A stretch of DNA of 39,824 nt from Gammaproteobacteria bacterium. Its GTDB lineage: Bacteria; Pseudomonadota; Gammaproteobacteria; Steroidobacterales; Steroidobacteraceae. Where the stretch lies: NCBI GenBank assembly GCA_030831085.1, contig JAURLT010000047.1:1-39824 (forward strand), read 5' to 3'. The translations under genes were made by a program, and so were the position numbers. Of the stretch, positions 8,205 through 23,990 are shown in pieces; within the stretch, counting starts at the first letter, position 1; every line of letters starts with the position of its first letter. The notes below the pieces were generated by a model. It did no database searches. It saw only the letters and a program-made list of their open reading frames with translations, and had not been told where the DNA came from.

Positions 8205-10061
8205 TCAGCGGACGCGGGCGAGGGCCTCGAAGGCCTCGCGCAGGGTGCCCCGTGAATCTCGTCCGCTGGATCCGCCGGGCTGCCGATTGACCAGTCGGTC
8301 AGCGACTGCGACCAGGATCCCCGCCCGGTCGAGCCCGGCAGCTTCCAGGACCTCCTCACGGGTGCCGTGGTCGATGAACCTATCGGGGAGACCAAGATGC
8401 AGGACCGGCATGGCCACCCCATGCAGCGCCAGACACTCGCTTACCGCGCTTCCTGCGCCGCCGCTCACCGCGCCCTCCTCGACCGTCACCAGCAGGTCAT
8501 GCTGGCGAGAGGCCTGCAGGACGGCTTCCTGGTCCAGCGGCTTGACCGAGCGCATGTCGTAGACGCTCGCGTCGAGGGCCTCGGCAACTTCCATGACGGT
8601 TGCCAACAGAGTTCCGAAGCAGAGGAACACCATGCCGTTGCCCTGCCGCAGCAAGCGTGACTTGCCGATATCCATCAGCGTCATGCCCGGACCGGGCGTC
8701 GGGCCCGCCGCCGCGCAACGCGGATAGCGGACCGCCACGGGTCCGTCCCGGCGGACCGCGGTAAAGAGCATATCGCGCAGCTCAACGGCTGACGACGGGG
8801 TCAGCACGGCCATGCCGGGCAGTGTCCTGAGGAAGGCAAGGTCGTAACTGCCGTTGTGCGTTGCCCCGTCTGGACCGACCAGGCCACCGCGGTCGATGGC
8901 GAAGGTCACCGGCAAGGATTGCAGTGCGACGTCATGAATCACCTGATCGAGGCCGCGCTGCAGGAAAGTCGAGTAGATGGCAACCACCGGGCGTAATCCC
9001 TGACAGGCCAGGCCGGCGGCGAAGGTGACGCAATGCTGTTCGGCGATACCTACGTCGAAGTAACGGTCGGGAAAACGCTCGGCAAAGCGCACCAGGCCAG
9101 AGCCCTCCCGCATCGCAGGCGTGACGGCCACGATGCGCGGATCACGCTCGGCCATGTCACAGAGCCAGTCGGAAAACACGTCGGTGTAGTTGGCGACCCG
9201 ACGCCCGCTGCCGGTGATGCCCACCCGAGGGTCGAATGGCGTGACCCCGTGGTAGCGAATGGGGTCTGCTTCTGCCGGGATGTAGCCATTGCCCTTACGC
9301 GTGACCACGTGCAGCAGCTTCGGTCCTCCCCGGCGCCTCGCCTCGCGCAGTGCGTCCACCAGACCCAGCGCGTCATGCCCGTCGATCGGACCGCTGTAGT
9401 GGAACCCCAGCGTCTCGAAGAAAGGCCCGAGGTCCCGTGCCCGATCCGCTCCCTCGTGACCGAGGCTTTGGTGGAGCGCCCCTACGTTGCGCGAAATCGA
9501 CATGCCGTTGTCATTGAGGATGACCAGCAGGTCGGCGCCGCTGGCACCCGCGTGATTGAGTGCCTCATAGGCGAGCCCCGCAGTGAGGCCTCCGTCGCCG
9601 ATCACCGCCACGCTGCGAAAATCGGGGTCGTGCCTGTTTCCGGCAATGGCCATGCCCAGAGCGGCGCTGATCGAGGTGCTGGAATGTCCCGCGCCAAAAG
9701 CGTCATATTGGCTCTCTTCACGCCGTAGGAAGCCGGAAATCCCGTCCTTGCGACGCAACCCGCCGAACATCGGTCCGCGCCCGGTCAGCACCTTGTGCGG
9801 ATAGGCCTGATGGCCGACGTCCCAGATCAGCGCGTCACGCGGGGTCAGGTAAACGTAGTGCAGCGCGATGGCCAACTCCACCGTACCGAGCCCCGCTGCC
9901 AGATGGCCACCGGTAGTCGCGACCTCGCGGATCAGGAAGCCGCGCAACTCGTCAGCCAGGTGCGGCAGGTCGCCGGGCGGCAGTCGCCTCAGGTCACGGG
10001 GAGACCCGATACGCTCCAGCATCGGGAAGCCGGGCGCCAGACTGTGGACTACCGCTGCCAT
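8205..10061 (-). CDS. dxs: 1-deoxy-D-xylulose-5-phosphate synthase
   Basis: Thiamine-diphosphate enzyme that condenses pyruvate and glyceraldehyde 3-phosphate, the committed first step of the MEP pathway. It is 618 residues from the chosen ATG (MAAVVHSLAPGFP), a typical length; MLERIGSPRDL at 10022 is a possible later start. Visible motifs are the TPP-binding GDGGLTAGLAYEALNHAG and downstream NDNGMSIS, the transketolase-like DVGIAEQHCVTFAAGLA with the catalytic glutamate, and DRGGLVGPDGATHNGSYD. It lies 13 nt downstream of puhE and ends the bchF-dxs superoperon. Its stop is 6 nt from the convergent ispH stop. Confidence 0.96.
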   Translation of the reverse strand: MAAVVHSLAPGFPMLERIGSPRDLRRLPPGDLPHLADELRGFLIREVATTGGHLAAGLGTVELAIALHYVYLTPRDALIWDVGHQAYPHKVLTGRGPMFGGLRRKDGISGFLRREESQYDAFGAGHSSTSISAALGMAIAGNRHDPDFRSVAVIGDGGLTAGLAYEALNHAGASGADLLVILNDNGMSISRNVGALHQSLGHEGADRARDLGPFFETLGFHYSGPIDGHDALGLVDALREARRRGGPKLLHVVTRKGNGYIPAEADPIRYHGVTPFDPRVGITGSGRRVANYTDVFSDWLCDMAERDPRIVAVTPAMREGSGLVRFAERFPDRYFDVGIAEQHCVTFAAGLACQGLRPVVAIYSTFLQRGLDQVIHDVALQSLPVTFAIDRGGLVGPDGATHNGSYDLAFLRTLPGMAVLTPSSAVELRDMLFTAVRRDGPVAVRYPRCAAAGPTPGPGMTLMDIGKSRLLRQGNGMVFLCFGTLLATVMEVAEALDASVYDMRSVKPLDQEAVLQASRQHDLLVTVEEGAVSGGAGSAVSECLALHGVAMPVLHLGLPDRFIDHGTREEVLEAAGLDRAGILVAVADRLVNRQPGGSSGRDSRGTLREAFEALARVR

Positions 10062-10074
10062 GCCATCCCCCCGG

Positions 10075-10863
10075 CTAACGTGGTGCCTGCACCGGTTGAA
10101 CCGGTGCTTCGAGTGGTCTGACCGCCCACAGCGCTTCCGCACGCAGGGGCAGGATCATCATCCAGTGTTCCAAGACCGCCAGCAGCAGCAGCATGCCGAC
10201 CAGAGCGTCGCCCGCGGTTGGCCCCGGAGCGAGGTCACCGGAAAGAGCCGAGGCCAGGTAGGCGACCGCGGCCAGTGTGCCGGCGGTGACCGAGACAGGA
10301 AACAGCAGGTTCACCGGCCGGTTCCGGAAGAAGGTGGTGAGGTAGCGCAGGTGCTCTGGCAGGAAGTCTGCGCTGTGATTGGGGACGCCGAGGAACAGGT
10401 TCAGCTTGGCGCTGTGCCTCATGACCCAGAGCACCAGGAAGGCTTCCAGCCCGGTTTTGTTGGGCTCCGCCCAGTGCAGCCAGACGAGGATCCCACAGGT
10501 GGCTGCCAGCAGGAGCTCGTGGTGCAGGATGGCAGCCACCCCGTGACCGAAGTGCTTCCATCCATTACATCCGGGTGGGCAGGCGTGCCGGCGTGGGCCG
10601 GTAACCAGTCCGGTCAGAAAAGCCAGTTCGAGGCAGCCCCAGATCGTCAGCGCTGCGACGAAGCCGGTGTAGTGCCCGGTGAGGCTGTCATGGCCGGCAG
10701 CCCATCCAGAGGCAACCAGGGCCAGGCCCAGCAGCAGCGCTGCCCCGGACAGGCTCCAGCGATAGCTGCCGCGGGGCATGCGGTCGAGTGCCAGCACCAG
10801 GGCGGTTCCCAGCCACCAGCCAGCAATGGCTACCAGCGCTGCTACCACGATCAGGATGCCCAC
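10075..10863 (-). CDS. puhE: Photosynthetic complex assembly protein PuhE
   Basis: Polytopic membrane protein (262 residues, about seven hydrophobic segments) of the DUF3623 family found next to puh genes. In Rhodobacter, PuhE influences bacteriochlorophyll production and reaction centre assembly. Family signatures are WGCLELAFLTGLVTGPRR, CPPGCNGWKHF, AAILHHELLLA and FLGVPNHSADFLPEHLRYL. The start codon is GTG at 10863, 18 nt after the acsF stop; no better start exists before the first helix. The C-terminus ends in a Pro/Val/Gln-rich tail. Confidence 0.9.
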   Translation of the reverse strand: MGILIVVAALVAIAGWWLGTALVLALDRMPRGSYRWSLSGAALLLGLALVASGWAAGHDSLTGHYTGFVAALTIWGCLELAFLTGLVTGPRRHACPPGCNGWKHFGHGVAAILHHELLLAATCGILVWLHWAEPNKTGLEAFLVLWVMRHSAKLNLFLGVPNHSADFLPEHLRYLTTFFRNRPVNLLFPVSVTAGTLAAVAYLASALSGDLAPGPTAGDALVGMLLLLAVLEHWMMILPLRAEALWAVRPLEAPVQPVQAPR

Positions 10864-10881
10864 CGGGAGGCCGCTTCCCGC

Positions 10882-11946
10882 CTACCAGGCCGGTGCCACC
10901 CGGATTGACTCCGGGAGCCGGTTGGGTAGCGTGGGCAGCAGGTACAGGCGCAGGAAGGCCAGGGCTCCGGCTGCGCCGCAGGCAGCCACCCGCAGGCGCC
11001 CGAGCAGGCCTCCGCGAGCCCGCGCGGCCTCAGCGCGCTCGGACAAGATCCGCAGCCGCTCGAGGCCAGCCCTGAACGCCGGATGATCGAGATCAAGAGT
11101 CAGCGGGAACACCTGGCGGGAGATCTCCGAGGTGATCCTGAAGACCTCGAAGTCGTAGTCAGTCGGATCCACCCCGAAGGCTTTGTGCAACTCGGGACGG
11201 GCATGGTCGCGTACGTACATGGTGGCGAAGACCGCCAGCAGGAAAAAGCGGATCCACAGGCGGTTGGGGCCCTGCAACAGCGCCGGATCGGCGCGCATCA
11301 GCAGCGCGAAGGCTTCACCGTGCCGGAACTCATCGTTACACCAGCGTTCGAACCAGCGAAAGATCGGATGGAAGCGCCGCTCCGGATGGCGCTCCAGCTC
11401 GCGGAAGATGCGGATGTAGCGCGCGTAGCCAATCTTCTCGGAAAGATAGGTGGCGTAGAAGATGTACTTGGGTTTGAAGTAGGTGTACTTCTTGGCCTTC
11501 TTCAGGAAGGTCAGGTCCAGCCCCAGGCCGAAGTCCTTCAGGGCCATGTTGATGAAGTTGGCGTGACGGGCCTCGTCACGCGCCATGAAGGCCATCAGCT
11601 CGCGCACGTCGGGATTCTTCACCTTGCGCCGGATGTCGTTGTAGAGCACGCAACCCGAGTACTCCGAGGTACAACTGCTGACCAGGAAGTCCAGGAATTC
11701 TTCCTTGAGGGCCGGCGGCAGGTCATGGATCTCGGCGACGAAATCGTCGGTACGTTGGAAATGGTTGCGGTTGGAGTCGTTCCTGAATTCGTTCATCAGC
11801 GCGTCCCACTCCCGCCGGATCGGCGTCGGGTCGAGACGATCCATGGCCGCGAAGTCGGTGGTGTAGAAGCGGGGCGCCAGGAGGTTTTCGGTCTGCGCCT
11901 TGCGGGTGCAATCCTCGACACTGGTGAAGGTTGTGGCTTGGCTCAT
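10882..11946 (-). CDS. acsF: Mg-protoporphyrin IX monomethyl ester oxidative cyclase AcsF
   Basis: Oxygen-dependent diiron cyclase that forms the isocyclic ring E. It is 354 residues. Ferritin-like iron ligands are visible: Glu95 (TSEYSG), Glu125 and His128 (DEARHANF), and Glu206 and His209 ([10 protein letters not shown]). A Lys/Tyr-rich segment ([16 protein letters not shown]) and the [13 protein letters not shown] motif are typical of AcsF. The C-terminus adds a hydrophobic stretch near residues 315-340 that could touch the membrane. It lies 10 nt after puhC in the superoperon. No anaerobic BchE is present in the window, so the visible route needs O2. Confidence 0.96.
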   Translation of the reverse strand: MSQATTFTSVEDCTRKAQTENLLAPRFYTTDFAAMDRLDPTPIRREWDALMNEFRNDSNRNHFQRTDDFVAEIHDLPPALKEEFLDFLVSSCTSEYSGCVLYNDIRRKVKNPDVRELMAFMARDEARHANFINMALKDFGLGLDLTFLKKAKKYTYFKPKYIFYATYLSEKIGYARYIRIFRELERHPERRFHPIFRWFERWCNDEFRHGEAFALLMRADPALLQGPNRLWIRFFLLAVFATMYVRDHARPELHKAFGVDPTDYDFEVFRITSEISRQVFPLTLDLDHPAFRAGLERLRILSERAEAARARGGLLGRLRVAACGAAGALAFLRLYLLPTLPNRLPESIRVAPAW

Positions 11947-11956
11947 GGCGGGCTCC

Positions 11957-12430
11957 TCAGGGCGATTCCGATCCCAGTTGGGCGCTGCGAAGGGGTAGCG
12001 TCAACAGGCTGGCGAAGGCAGCCAGGTTGTCAGCGCCGAATGCGGCGAGGTCGATCGACTGGCCCGTGGCCGGATCGCTCAACGAGAAGCGGCCGTCACT
12101 CCAGCGGGTCAGCTCAAACGGCACTTCGGGGCCGATGCCCCGCAAGCGCCGCTCCCTGGCCAGACCGCGCAGCGCGCCGCGAATGAAACCGTCACTCCCG
12201 GGCTCGATGACGCTCAGGATGTCGGCCTGCTCAAGCACCACGATGCTGCCATTGGCGCCGTCCTCGAAACGCAGGGCCCGGCTTTCCAGGGGAGCCGACG
12301 CGACCGGGGTGGTAGTGCCCACCCCGGTCAGCCTGCCTAGTCCGGCCAGGGTCAGCGCAGTCACCACCAGGGCGAGCGAGGACAGGGTCATGAATCGCGG
12401 AATGGGCCGGTCAGCGAACGGGTTGCTCAT
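11957..12430 (-). CDS. puhC: Photosynthetic complex assembly protein PuhC
   Basis: Single-pass membrane protein (157 residues) required for normal reaction centre-LH1 assembly in Rhodobacter. One N-terminal transmembrane segment (about residues 14-36) is followed by a periplasmic domain with the family pattern [50 protein letters not shown] and [11 protein letters not shown]. It sits between puhB (9 nt) and acsF (10 nt), the classic puhABC order. GAGGAG precedes the ATG. Confidence 0.92.
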   Translation of the reverse strand: MSNPFADRPIPRFMTLSSLALVVTALTLAGLGRLTGVGTTTPVASAPLESRALRFEDGANGSIVVLEQADILSVIEPGSDGFIRGALRGLARERRLRGIGPEVPFELTRWSDGRFSLSDPATGQSIDLAAFGADNLAAFASLLTLPLRSAQLGSESP

Positions 12431-12439
12431 GACTCCTCC

Positions 12440-13078
12440 TCAGGCTACGGCCGCCGAACCATTGGCGACCAGGGATTCGCTGCGGCGAACCTGGCCATTC
12501 TCCCTTTCCAGGGCCTGGACCAGCAGTGCGCCGACCTGTTCGGCCTTCGGCACCGAGCGCAGCATCGGCCCTGCCTTGCCGCCCCTGCCAAGCCGGACAT
12601 GCGGCCAGGTCACGACGTAACCCAGCCGCTGTCCCTCGATGAGCTGCAGCGGCAGGTCACCGCAGCCATTGCCGAACAGCCGGATCGAGGCTGAGTCCAC
12701 CATCCGGTAGGGCACGTTGACCGACATGGGCAAGGCGATGCCGAAGCGCATCACCAGCCGCCGATTGGTCAGCGTGTACAGGGTGGAGCCGGCGCTGAGC
12801 CGGGCCAGCAGCATGACCAGTCCCAGTGCCAGCAAGGCGAGCGGCAGCAATCCGCTGGCATCCGCCGCCGCCTCGACCGTCGTCGAGCCAGCCCGGATCG
12901 ACTCCAGCGCCCGGAGTGCCATCAGCAGCCCGAAGTAGATGGCCAGCTTGCGCACGTGAAAGGCGCGTACCGCCAGACTGGTCCAGCGCGGTGCACCCTG
13001 CCAGAGGATGTGTTCACCCTCTGGCAGGCGCTCCGGCAGGCCGGGGACCGGTTCGCCCTCGTGATCATGGTCGCTCAT
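12440..13078 (-). CDS. puhB: Photosynthetic complex assembly protein PuhB
   Basis: Reaction centre assembly factor (212 residues) with a bacterial PH-like domain. The N-terminus reads LPERLPEGEHILWQGAPRW, typical of PuhB. Two to three membrane segments follow (about 45-60 and 80-100), then the PH-like part with YTLTNRRLVMRFGIALP and VNVPYRMVDSASIRLF. The ATG overlaps the puhA stop by four bases (ATGA), so translation is probably coupled to the H subunit. Confidence 0.93.
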   Translation of the reverse strand: MSDHDHEGEPVPGLPERLPEGEHILWQGAPRWTSLAVRAFHVRKLAIYFGLLMALRALESIRAGSTTVEAAADASGLLPLALLALGLVMLLARLSAGSTLYTLTNRRLVMRFGIALPMSVNVPYRMVDSASIRLFGNGCGDLPLQLIEGQRLGYVVTWPHVRLGRGGKAGPMLRSVPKAEQVGALLVQALERENGQVRRSESLVANGSAAVA

Positions 13079-13851
13079 ATCAGCGGCTCGGCTCGCGACG
13101 GCTCTGCATACAGCAGGCCGCCAGCGTAGTAAGCGCTGATCCGGTCCTCTTCGGCCAGCGTGACCTGCTCGGGGCTGGCATGAGCGGGCACTCCCGCGAA
13201 CTGGTCACCCAGGATCGAATTGACCTGTACCTTGTTGAGGCGACGGTCCACCTTGGCCATGTAGATCGGCAGCAGCACGTTGCGACCGTCACCGACGGTG
13301 ACTTCCAGGTAGCGCACCTGGGGCTCCGAGCGGTCGACCCAGATGTCGCGGATCGTGCCACCGCTGACGCCGTCGGCGCCGTAGACAGACATGCCCCGGG
13401 GATCGGGATCGCGTTGATCGACCACGTAGTCCGTGGCCACCCGCAGCGGCACGATCTTCGGTGCGCCGGCGATGGTCAGGTCTGGTGTGTCAGCCCGCTC
13501 CGCCCATGAAGCAGGGCCTACTCCGTCGCCCATCCCGTTGCCGGTGGGACGATAGGGCGAGCCGGGATAGCGCGAGGTGGGCTCTATCGCCAGCGAGCGC
13601 TGCTCGCGCCTGGCCCGTGGTGCCTGCACGCTGCCTCCGTGTGGCAGCAGGAAGGTCTTGGGTTCAGGCATCGCCGGGAATCCCTGAATCAGGATCCGCT
13701 GATCGCGATCGCTCTGGTCCGACTCCAGGGGATAGCCCTCGCGCTTGTCCTCGCGGCGCAGGTAGAAAATCAGACCTGCAAAAAAGATCCAGAAGATGTA
13801 CAGCAATATCTGCGCTACGTCGATGTAGCCGGTAAACGCACCCGTTTGCAT
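13075..13851 (-). CDS. puhA: Photosynthetic reaction centre H subunit
   Basis: Third reaction centre subunit (258 residues), anchored by one N-terminal helix (IDVAQILLYIFWIFFAGLIFYL, about residues 10-31) with a cytoplasmic domain covering the quinone side of L and M. The helix exit has the H-subunit hallmark LRREDKREGYPLESD. The PRC-barrel-like core contains PKTFLLPHGG, RYLEVTVGDGRNVLLPI and the EDRISAYYAGGLLYAEP end. A perfect AAGGAGG ribosome site precedes the ATG. A 42-nt gap to lhaA is free of clear signals; in other purple bacteria puhA promoters lie inside lhaA. Confidence 0.97.
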   Translation of the reverse strand: MQTGAFTGYIDVAQILLYIFWIFFAGLIFYLRREDKREGYPLESDQSDRDQRILIQGFPAMPEPKTFLLPHGGSVQAPRARREQRSLAIEPTSRYPGSPYRPTGNGMGDGVGPASWAERADTPDLTIAGAPKIVPLRVATDYVVDQRDPDPRGMSVYGADGVSGGTIRDIWVDRSEPQVRYLEVTVGDGRNVLLPIYMAKVDRRLNKVQVNSILGDQFAGVPAHASPEQVTLAEEDRISAYYAGGLLYAEPSRAEPLI

Positions 13852-13893
13852 GACGAGACCTCCTTAACAGTCCAAGACTCCAGACCCAGACGA

Positions 13894-15336
13894 CTAGCCG
13901 GGGAACTCGGCCAGACCAAACCTGCCGGGCGGTGACCGCACCGGCGTAAAACCACGCTGCCCAACCAGTGGCCCGATGGCAGCCAGGCTGGCGAACAACA
14001 AGCCCACTTCGAGGTGATAAACGAACGCATAGCCGGCCACCACGGGATCGAGGCCCCCGCCCAGGTGACCCGCTGCGGCCAGTTGGCCGAAGACGTCGCG
14101 CAGCGCACCGCCCAAGGCGATGCCGAGTCCGGCCGCTGTCGCCTGCGCCGCACCCCAGGCACCCAGAGCCAGCCCATGATCGGCGCCGCCGGTTTCCAGG
14201 TTCATGGCTGCCGTCAGCGAGCCCACGGCGAACCAACCTGCGCCGAGACCGATGAGCGTGGTGCCGACCCTGAACAATCCCGGTGAGTGCAGTGTTGCGG
14301 CGAAGATCACTGCCGAGAAGGCCACGATTCCGGTCAGCGATCCCCAGGCCGCCAGCCGCAGGGGGTCGCCTCCGCGACCCAGCAGCCGGGCCGCAATAAT
14401 GAAAGCCAGCAGCGACCCGCCGGCCATGAATGCGGTCAGCAGGGTAGTGGCACCGACCGACAGGCCGAGCACCTCACCGCCGTAGGGCTCCAGCAGAACG
14501 TCCTGCATGCTGAAGCCGGCAGTGCCGAGGGCGACGGCCAGCAGGAAGCGCCGCGCGCGCGCTGCTTGCCCGAAGCGCCGCCAGGCCTCACCGAATTCGT
14601 TGCCCCGCGCGTCCTCGTCGCCGGCTTGAGCAGGCCGTCGCCGCTCCTGCTGCCAGAGCGCGACGACGTTGAGCACCAGGGTGACCACCGCGGAACCCTG
14701 CACCACCTGGATCAGGCGGAGCTGGGTGAAGTCGGACAGCAGCCAGCCGAAGGCCAAAGCGCTGGCCACCATGCCGCCAAGCAACATGACGTAGAGCAGT
14801 GCCACTACGCGGGGCCGTAACTCTGCAGGCGCAAGATCGGCAGCCAGCGCGAGACCCGCGGTCTGCGTGGTGTGCAGACCGGCGCCGACCAGCAGGAAGG
14901 CCAGTCCGGCGGCCATCGGGCCAATCCACAGGGGCCCGTGGGTGTCGCCGGATAGGATCAGGAGCGCGAAGGGCATGATGGCCAGCCCACCGTACTGCAG
15001 TAGCGTGCCCATCCAGATGTAGGGCACGCGGCGCAGGCCGAATACGGATCGATGGGTGTCCGACTTGAAGCCGATGAGTGCGCGCAGTGGAGCGAACACC
15101 AGCGGCAGGGACACCATCAGTGCCACCAGCCATGCCGGCACCCCGAGTTCCAGGATCATGACCCGATTAAGCGTCCCGGTGAGCAGGACCGTGGCCATGC
15201 CCACCGAAACCTGGAACAGAGCGAGTCGCAGCAGGCGGCTCAGCGGCAGCGCGTCGCTGCCGGCGTCGGCAAAGGGCAGCCAGGACAGACCGGTCCTGGC
15301 CCAGCGTCTGCTCGGGTTGCCGACGGAGAGGTTCAC
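13894..15336 (-). CDS. lhaA: LH1 assembly protein LhaA (PucC/BCH2 family)
   Basis: Major-facilitator-like membrane protein (480 residues, about 12 helices) needed for LH1 assembly and thought to deliver bacteriochlorophyll to antenna polypeptides. The core has the family sequence GTLNRVMILELGVPAWLVALMVSLPLVFAPLRALIGFKSD and RVPYIWMGTLLQYGG. I chose GTG at 15336, which overlaps the bchM stop (GTGA) and gives the usual length; the open frame upstream lies inside bchM. Position between bchM and puhA identifies it as LhaA. A second PucC-family gene follows bchG. Confidence 0.93.
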   Translation of the reverse strand: MNLSVGNPSRRWARTGLSWLPFADAGSDALPLSRLLRLALFQVSVGMATVLLTGTLNRVMILELGVPAWLVALMVSLPLVFAPLRALIGFKSDTHRSVFGLRRVPYIWMGTLLQYGGLAIMPFALLILSGDTHGPLWIGPMAAGLAFLLVGAGLHTTQTAGLALAADLAPAELRPRVVALLYVMLLGGMVASALAFGWLLSDFTQLRLIQVVQGSAVVTLVLNVVALWQQERRRPAQAGDEDARGNEFGEAWRRFGQAARARRFLLAVALGTAGFSMQDVLLEPYGGEVLGLSVGATTLLTAFMAGGSLLAFIIAARLLGRGGDPLRLAAWGSLTGIVAFSAVIFAATLHSPGLFRVGTTLIGLGAGWFAVGSLTAAMNLETGGADHGLALGAWGAAQATAAGLGIALGGALRDVFGQLAAAGHLGGGLDPVVAGYAFVYHLEVGLLFASLAAIGPLVGQRGFTPVRSPPGRFGLAEFPG

Positions 15337-16033
15337 GTCAACACCAACTCCAGGGCCTGCGAGGTGTAGAAACCGCTGGCGATACGCTCGCTCCTGCCTG
15401 TCCACCACTGATCCAGGCCCGAATGGCCGGCGATCAGGGTGAGCAGTCGATGCGGGGCAATCGGCTCGATCGACGGCGCGCGATCGCTGCGGGGAAACCA
15501 TCGCCCGGCCGCATGCATCAGGCTGAGCGCCGGCGTACGGGGCGCGAAGGTGAACAGCATCTTCTGGCGCGTCCGCCTGGCCAGCTCGCCGAGCGCTGCC
15601 ACCACGTCAACGTCGGGGTAATGGATCAGGGAATCCATGGCCACTACGTAGTCGAAGTGGCCGAGGTGCGGGTCCAGCATGTCACCGACCCGGAACGATA
15701 CCCTGCCGGCGCCGAGATCACCGGGCATGCGCTCGCCCGCCAATTGCACCAGGGTTGGAGAGATATCGACTGCTACCACCTCGGCGCCACGTCGGGCGGC
15801 CTCGATCGCCAGTGCGCCGGTACCGCAGCCCGCATCCAGCAGCCGGGCCCCACGCAGGTCGTCAGGGAGCCAGCTGAGTAGCGTGCCACGCATGCGATCG
15901 CGTCCGGCGCGCACGGTAGCCCGGATGCGGCTCACCGGCGCGTCTGAGGTCAGCCTGGACCAGGCCTCAGCGGCCGTGCGGTCGAAGTATTCCTCCAACT
16001 GCCCGCGGCGGCGGGTGTAACGGGTGCTTTCCA

Positions 16034-16034
<1 letters not shown>
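15333..16034 (-). CDS. bchM: Mg-protoporphyrin IX O-methyltransferase BchM
   Basis: SAM-dependent enzyme (233 residues) that methylates the propionate of Mg-protoporphyrin IX, giving the AcsF substrate. Motif I is LLDAGCGTGALAIEAARRGA with VVAVDIS after it. The BchM pattern HYPDVDVVAALGELARR and the C-terminal RIASGFYTSQALELV are present. The ATG is set by the one-base TGATG overlap with bchL and the MESTRYTRRRGQLEEYFDRTA start, which resembles BchM; the open frame upstream is inside bchL. Confidence 0.95.
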
Positions 16035-20586
<4,552 letters not shown>

Positions 20587-20593
20587 GGGTGAT

Positions 20594-22135
20594 TCAGCGG
20601 CCGAAGTGCGCTTTTGCCTCATACAGCGTGTCGGTGGTGATGACTTGGATACCGCGCTCCCGCGCGAACAGTTCGGTGTTGCGGCGAGCCTTGTTGCGGA
20701 CGAAAAAGGGAATCTTGCGCAGCTCCTGCTCGCCGTCGATTGACCATGCCAGCCCGTCTTGGCCTGCTGAAGCCGGCGCATCGGTGGCTGCGGGCGCCGG
20801 GCTGCCGGCCGGCAGGTGCGAGGCTGCCGCCCCGTCATGGAACTCGAAGTCGTCACGGAACATCGCCAGCAAGTGCTCTTCCAGGCCCATCATCAGGGGA
20901 TGGATCCAGCTGTCGAACAGCACGTTGGCACCCTCGAAGCCGTATACCGGGCTGTATCGCGCCGGCACATCCTGGACGTGAATGGGACTGGAAATCACTG
21001 CGCAGGCGATGCCCAGGCGCTTGGCGATGTGCCGCTCCATCTGCGTGCCGAGCACCAGTTCTGGCGCGGCCGCCGTGATGGCCCGTTCCACCTCGAGATA
21101 GTCGTCGGTGATCAGGGCCTCTATGCCGTAGCCGGCGGCCGCCTCGCGCAACTCCCGGGCAAATTCGCGGCTGTAGCTGCCAAGGCCGCAGACCTCAAAA
21201 CCCATTTCTGTGGCGGCGACCCTGGCGGCGGCGATGGCGTGGGTGGCATCACCGAAGATGAAGACCCGCTTACCCGTCAGGTAGGTGGAGTCTACCGAGC
21301 GTGAATACCAGGGCAGGCGCGAGGCTTTCGATGCGAGGAAGGCACTCGGATCGACACCCGCCAGAGCGGCTGCTTCCATGACAAAGTCGCGTGTGGCACC
21401 CGCGCCCATCGGGATCACGGTGGTATGTGGCATGCCCAGCGACCGCTTGAGCCAGGCACAGGCACTGCGGGAGACTTCCGGGTATAGATCCACGTTGAAG
21501 TCGGCGTCAGGTACCCTCCGCAGGTCTTCCACCGTCGCTCCCAGCGGGACGATCGTGTTGACCTCGATGCCCAACTCCTCAAGCAGACTACTGACCTCGC
21601 GCACGTCATCGCGGCAGCGGAAGCCGAGGCGGGTCGGCCCAAGGATGTTGGCTCTTGGCTTGGTTCCCGCGATACGTTCCCGGCGTGCCGGGCGCGCACC
21701 GAGCACGCCGCGCAGCAGTTGATACAGCGTCTCAGCCGTCCCCCAGTTTTCCTTCTTGGAGTAGGCTGGCAGTTCGAGGGGAATGACCGGTACCGGCAAG
21801 CCCAGGCTGGCGGCTAGCGTGCCTGCCTGGTCCTGGATCAGTTCCGCGGTGCAGGATTCACCCACCAGCAGGGCATCCGGCTGGAATCGTTCGAAGGCAG
21901 CCCGGGTCGCGTCTTTCACCAGTCCGGCCGTGTCGCCACCGAGGTCACGGGCCTGGAAAGTGGTGTAGGACACCGGGGGGCGCCGGTCCTGCCGTTCGAT
22001 CATGGTGAATAGCAGGTCTGCATAGGTGTCGCCCTGTGGTGCGTGCAGGACGTAGTGCACGCCATGCATCGAGCTGGCAACGCGCATGGCGCCGATGTGC
22101 GGCGGTCCCTCATAGGTCCATAGCGTCAGCTGCAT
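20594..22135 (-). CDS. bchB: Light-independent protochlorophyllide reductase subunit BchB
   Basis: Catalytic NifK-like subunit of DPOR (513 residues). It has Asp36 ([12 protein letters not shown]), the unusual aspartate ligand that with three BchN cysteines holds the NB cluster in Rhodobacter capsulatus. The conserved [12 protein letters not shown] follows near residue 95. Between the core and the C-terminal domain there is an Ala/Pro/Ser linker (about residues 435-460), then [22 protein letters not shown], the family's end domain. It starts 10 nt after bchN with [13 protein letters not shown]. Confidence 0.97.
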   Translation of the reverse strand: MQLTLWTYEGPPHIGAMRVASSMHGVHYVLHAPQGDTYADLLFTMIERQDRRPPVSYTTFQARDLGGDTAGLVKDATRAAFERFQPDALLVGESCTAELIQDQAGTLAASLGLPVPVIPLELPAYSKKENWGTAETLYQLLRGVLGARPARRERIAGTKPRANILGPTRLGFRCRDDVREVSSLLEELGIEVNTIVPLGATVEDLRRVPDADFNVDLYPEVSRSACAWLKRSLGMPHTTVIPMGAGATRDFVMEAAALAGVDPSAFLASKASRLPWYSRSVDSTYLTGKRVFIFGDATHAIAAARVAATEMGFEVCGLGSYSREFARELREAAAGYGIEALITDDYLEVERAITAAAPELVLGTQMERHIAKRLGIACAVISSPIHVQDVPARYSPVYGFEGANVLFDSWIHPLMMGLEEHLLAMFRDDFEFHDGAAASHLPAGSPAPAATDAPASAGQDGLAWSIDGEQELRKIPFFVRNKARRNTELFARERGIQVITTDTLYEAKAHFGR

Positions 22136-22145
22136 AAACTGGGCC

Positions 22146-23926
<1,781 letters not shown>

Positions 23927-23961
23927 ATATATGTCTACTCCCCCTGAACCCCGCGATAACC

Positions 23962-23990
23962 ACTGTAGGCACGGGCTGGAAACCTGTCAA
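23962..23990 (-). promoter_or_regulatory. Putative sigma70 promoter of bchF superoperon
   Basis: Read on the minus strand: a perfect -35 TTGACA (23985-23990), a 17-nt spacer and a -10 TACAGT (23962-23967, 4 of 6 consensus). Transcription would begin near 23955, leaving a ~30-nt leader before the bchF ATG with a GGGAG ribosome site. The -35 hexamer is part of the PpsR-like operator. Seen as sequence; promoter activity is inferred. Confidence 0.5.

Noticed and set aside
9868-10908. 346-codon plus-strand open frame across dxs start and puhE
   Set aside because: Gln/Pro/Arg-rich sequence with no domain, lying opposite two clear genes.
11083-12186. 367-codon plus-strand open frame opposite acsF and puhC
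   Set aside because: Antisense to well-conserved acsF; composition is that of a shadow frame.
20587-20856. 90-codon upstream extension of the bchH frame
   Set aside because: It lies inside bchB and is low complexity; MIRVVLITLDSHMASA at 20586 is the normal BchH start.
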